A DNA stretch of 14,082 nt from positions 1 through 14,082 of the forward strand of contig JBOGED010000581.1 of assembly GCA_050743625.1 (NCBI GenBank). The letters are read 5' to 3'. The stretch is from JBOGED01 sp050743625. GTDB taxonomy: Bacteria; Actinomycetota; Nitriliruptoria; Euzebyales; Egibacteraceae. The notes below the pieces were generated by a model, which was not told where the DNA came from, ran no database searches, and saw only the letters and a program-made list of their open reading frames with translations. Below are positions 14,075 to 14,082 of this stretch, in pieces (positions within the stretch are counted from its first letter, which is position 1; each line of letters opens with the position of its first letter). The translations under genes and the position numbers were made by a program.

Positions 14075-14082
14075 CGTATACG
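14075..14082. repeat. CGTATACG core, possible start of another dispersed repeat copy
   Basis: CGTATACG at the very end of the window is the same palindromic core found at 6970-6977 and 9058-9065. All three are intergenic. The window ends here, so whether it belongs to a full repeat cannot be decided. Confidence 0.3.

Overview
The window is GC-rich, with strong G/C bias at third codon positions. It carries the glycolytic and DNA-repair cluster typical of Actinobacteria: uvrC, rapZ, yvcK, gap, pgk and tpiA, all on the + strand. Gene order and protein features point to a high-GC Gram-positive actinobacterium, probably a less-studied lineage; I cannot name the genus. whiA, which normally sits between yvcK and gap in this cluster, is absent from the locus.

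Region 1 (1-5594) is a decaying accessory island. It opens with the 3' remnant of an IS256-family insertion sequence whose right end (about 381) cuts off a TerY-like von Willebrand A (vWA) gene on the - strand. Divergent from the vWA gene is a Ser/Thr protein kinase with a C-terminal zinc ribbon, broken by three single-base frameshifts. Convergent with the kinase is an FHA-TIR fusion protein (- strand) with one frameshift near its C-terminus. Next, on the + strand, is a large membrane protein broken by two frameshifts: two copies of a ~90-residue helical module, a transmembrane helix, an ectodomain resembling DUF6777, and an acidic Pro/Glu/Ala repeat tail. vWA plus kinase recalls the TerY-phosphorylation modules. 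The FHA domain could read kinase output and the TIR domain could be an NAD-cleaving effector, so the set looks like the remains of a phospho-signalling stress or defence system. That role is inferred.

Region 2 (5628-7090) is a ~1.4 kb segment bounded by 29-base direct repeats, one mismatch apart. The right copy contains the promoter-like box, start codon and first codons of uvrC; the left copy is an orphan duplicate of them. Between them are a PIN-like (DUF5615) toxin gene with a ribbon-helix-helix antitoxin, a palindromic operator, a strong hairpin and a perfect 24-base palindrome. The layout suggests insertion at the 5' end of uvrC that restored the gene's start.

Region 3 (7080-14082) is the intact housekeeping block. 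uvrC is followed by a ~94-base inverted repeat related to the palindrome at 6962. rapZ and yvcK follow as a tight pair. A promoter-like stretch precedes gap-pgk-tpiA, which overlap or nearly touch. The five ORFs of rapZ to tpiA and uvrC carry no frameshift, whereas every accessory gene of region 1 is damaged. This argues that the lesions are real decay rather than uniform sequencing error.
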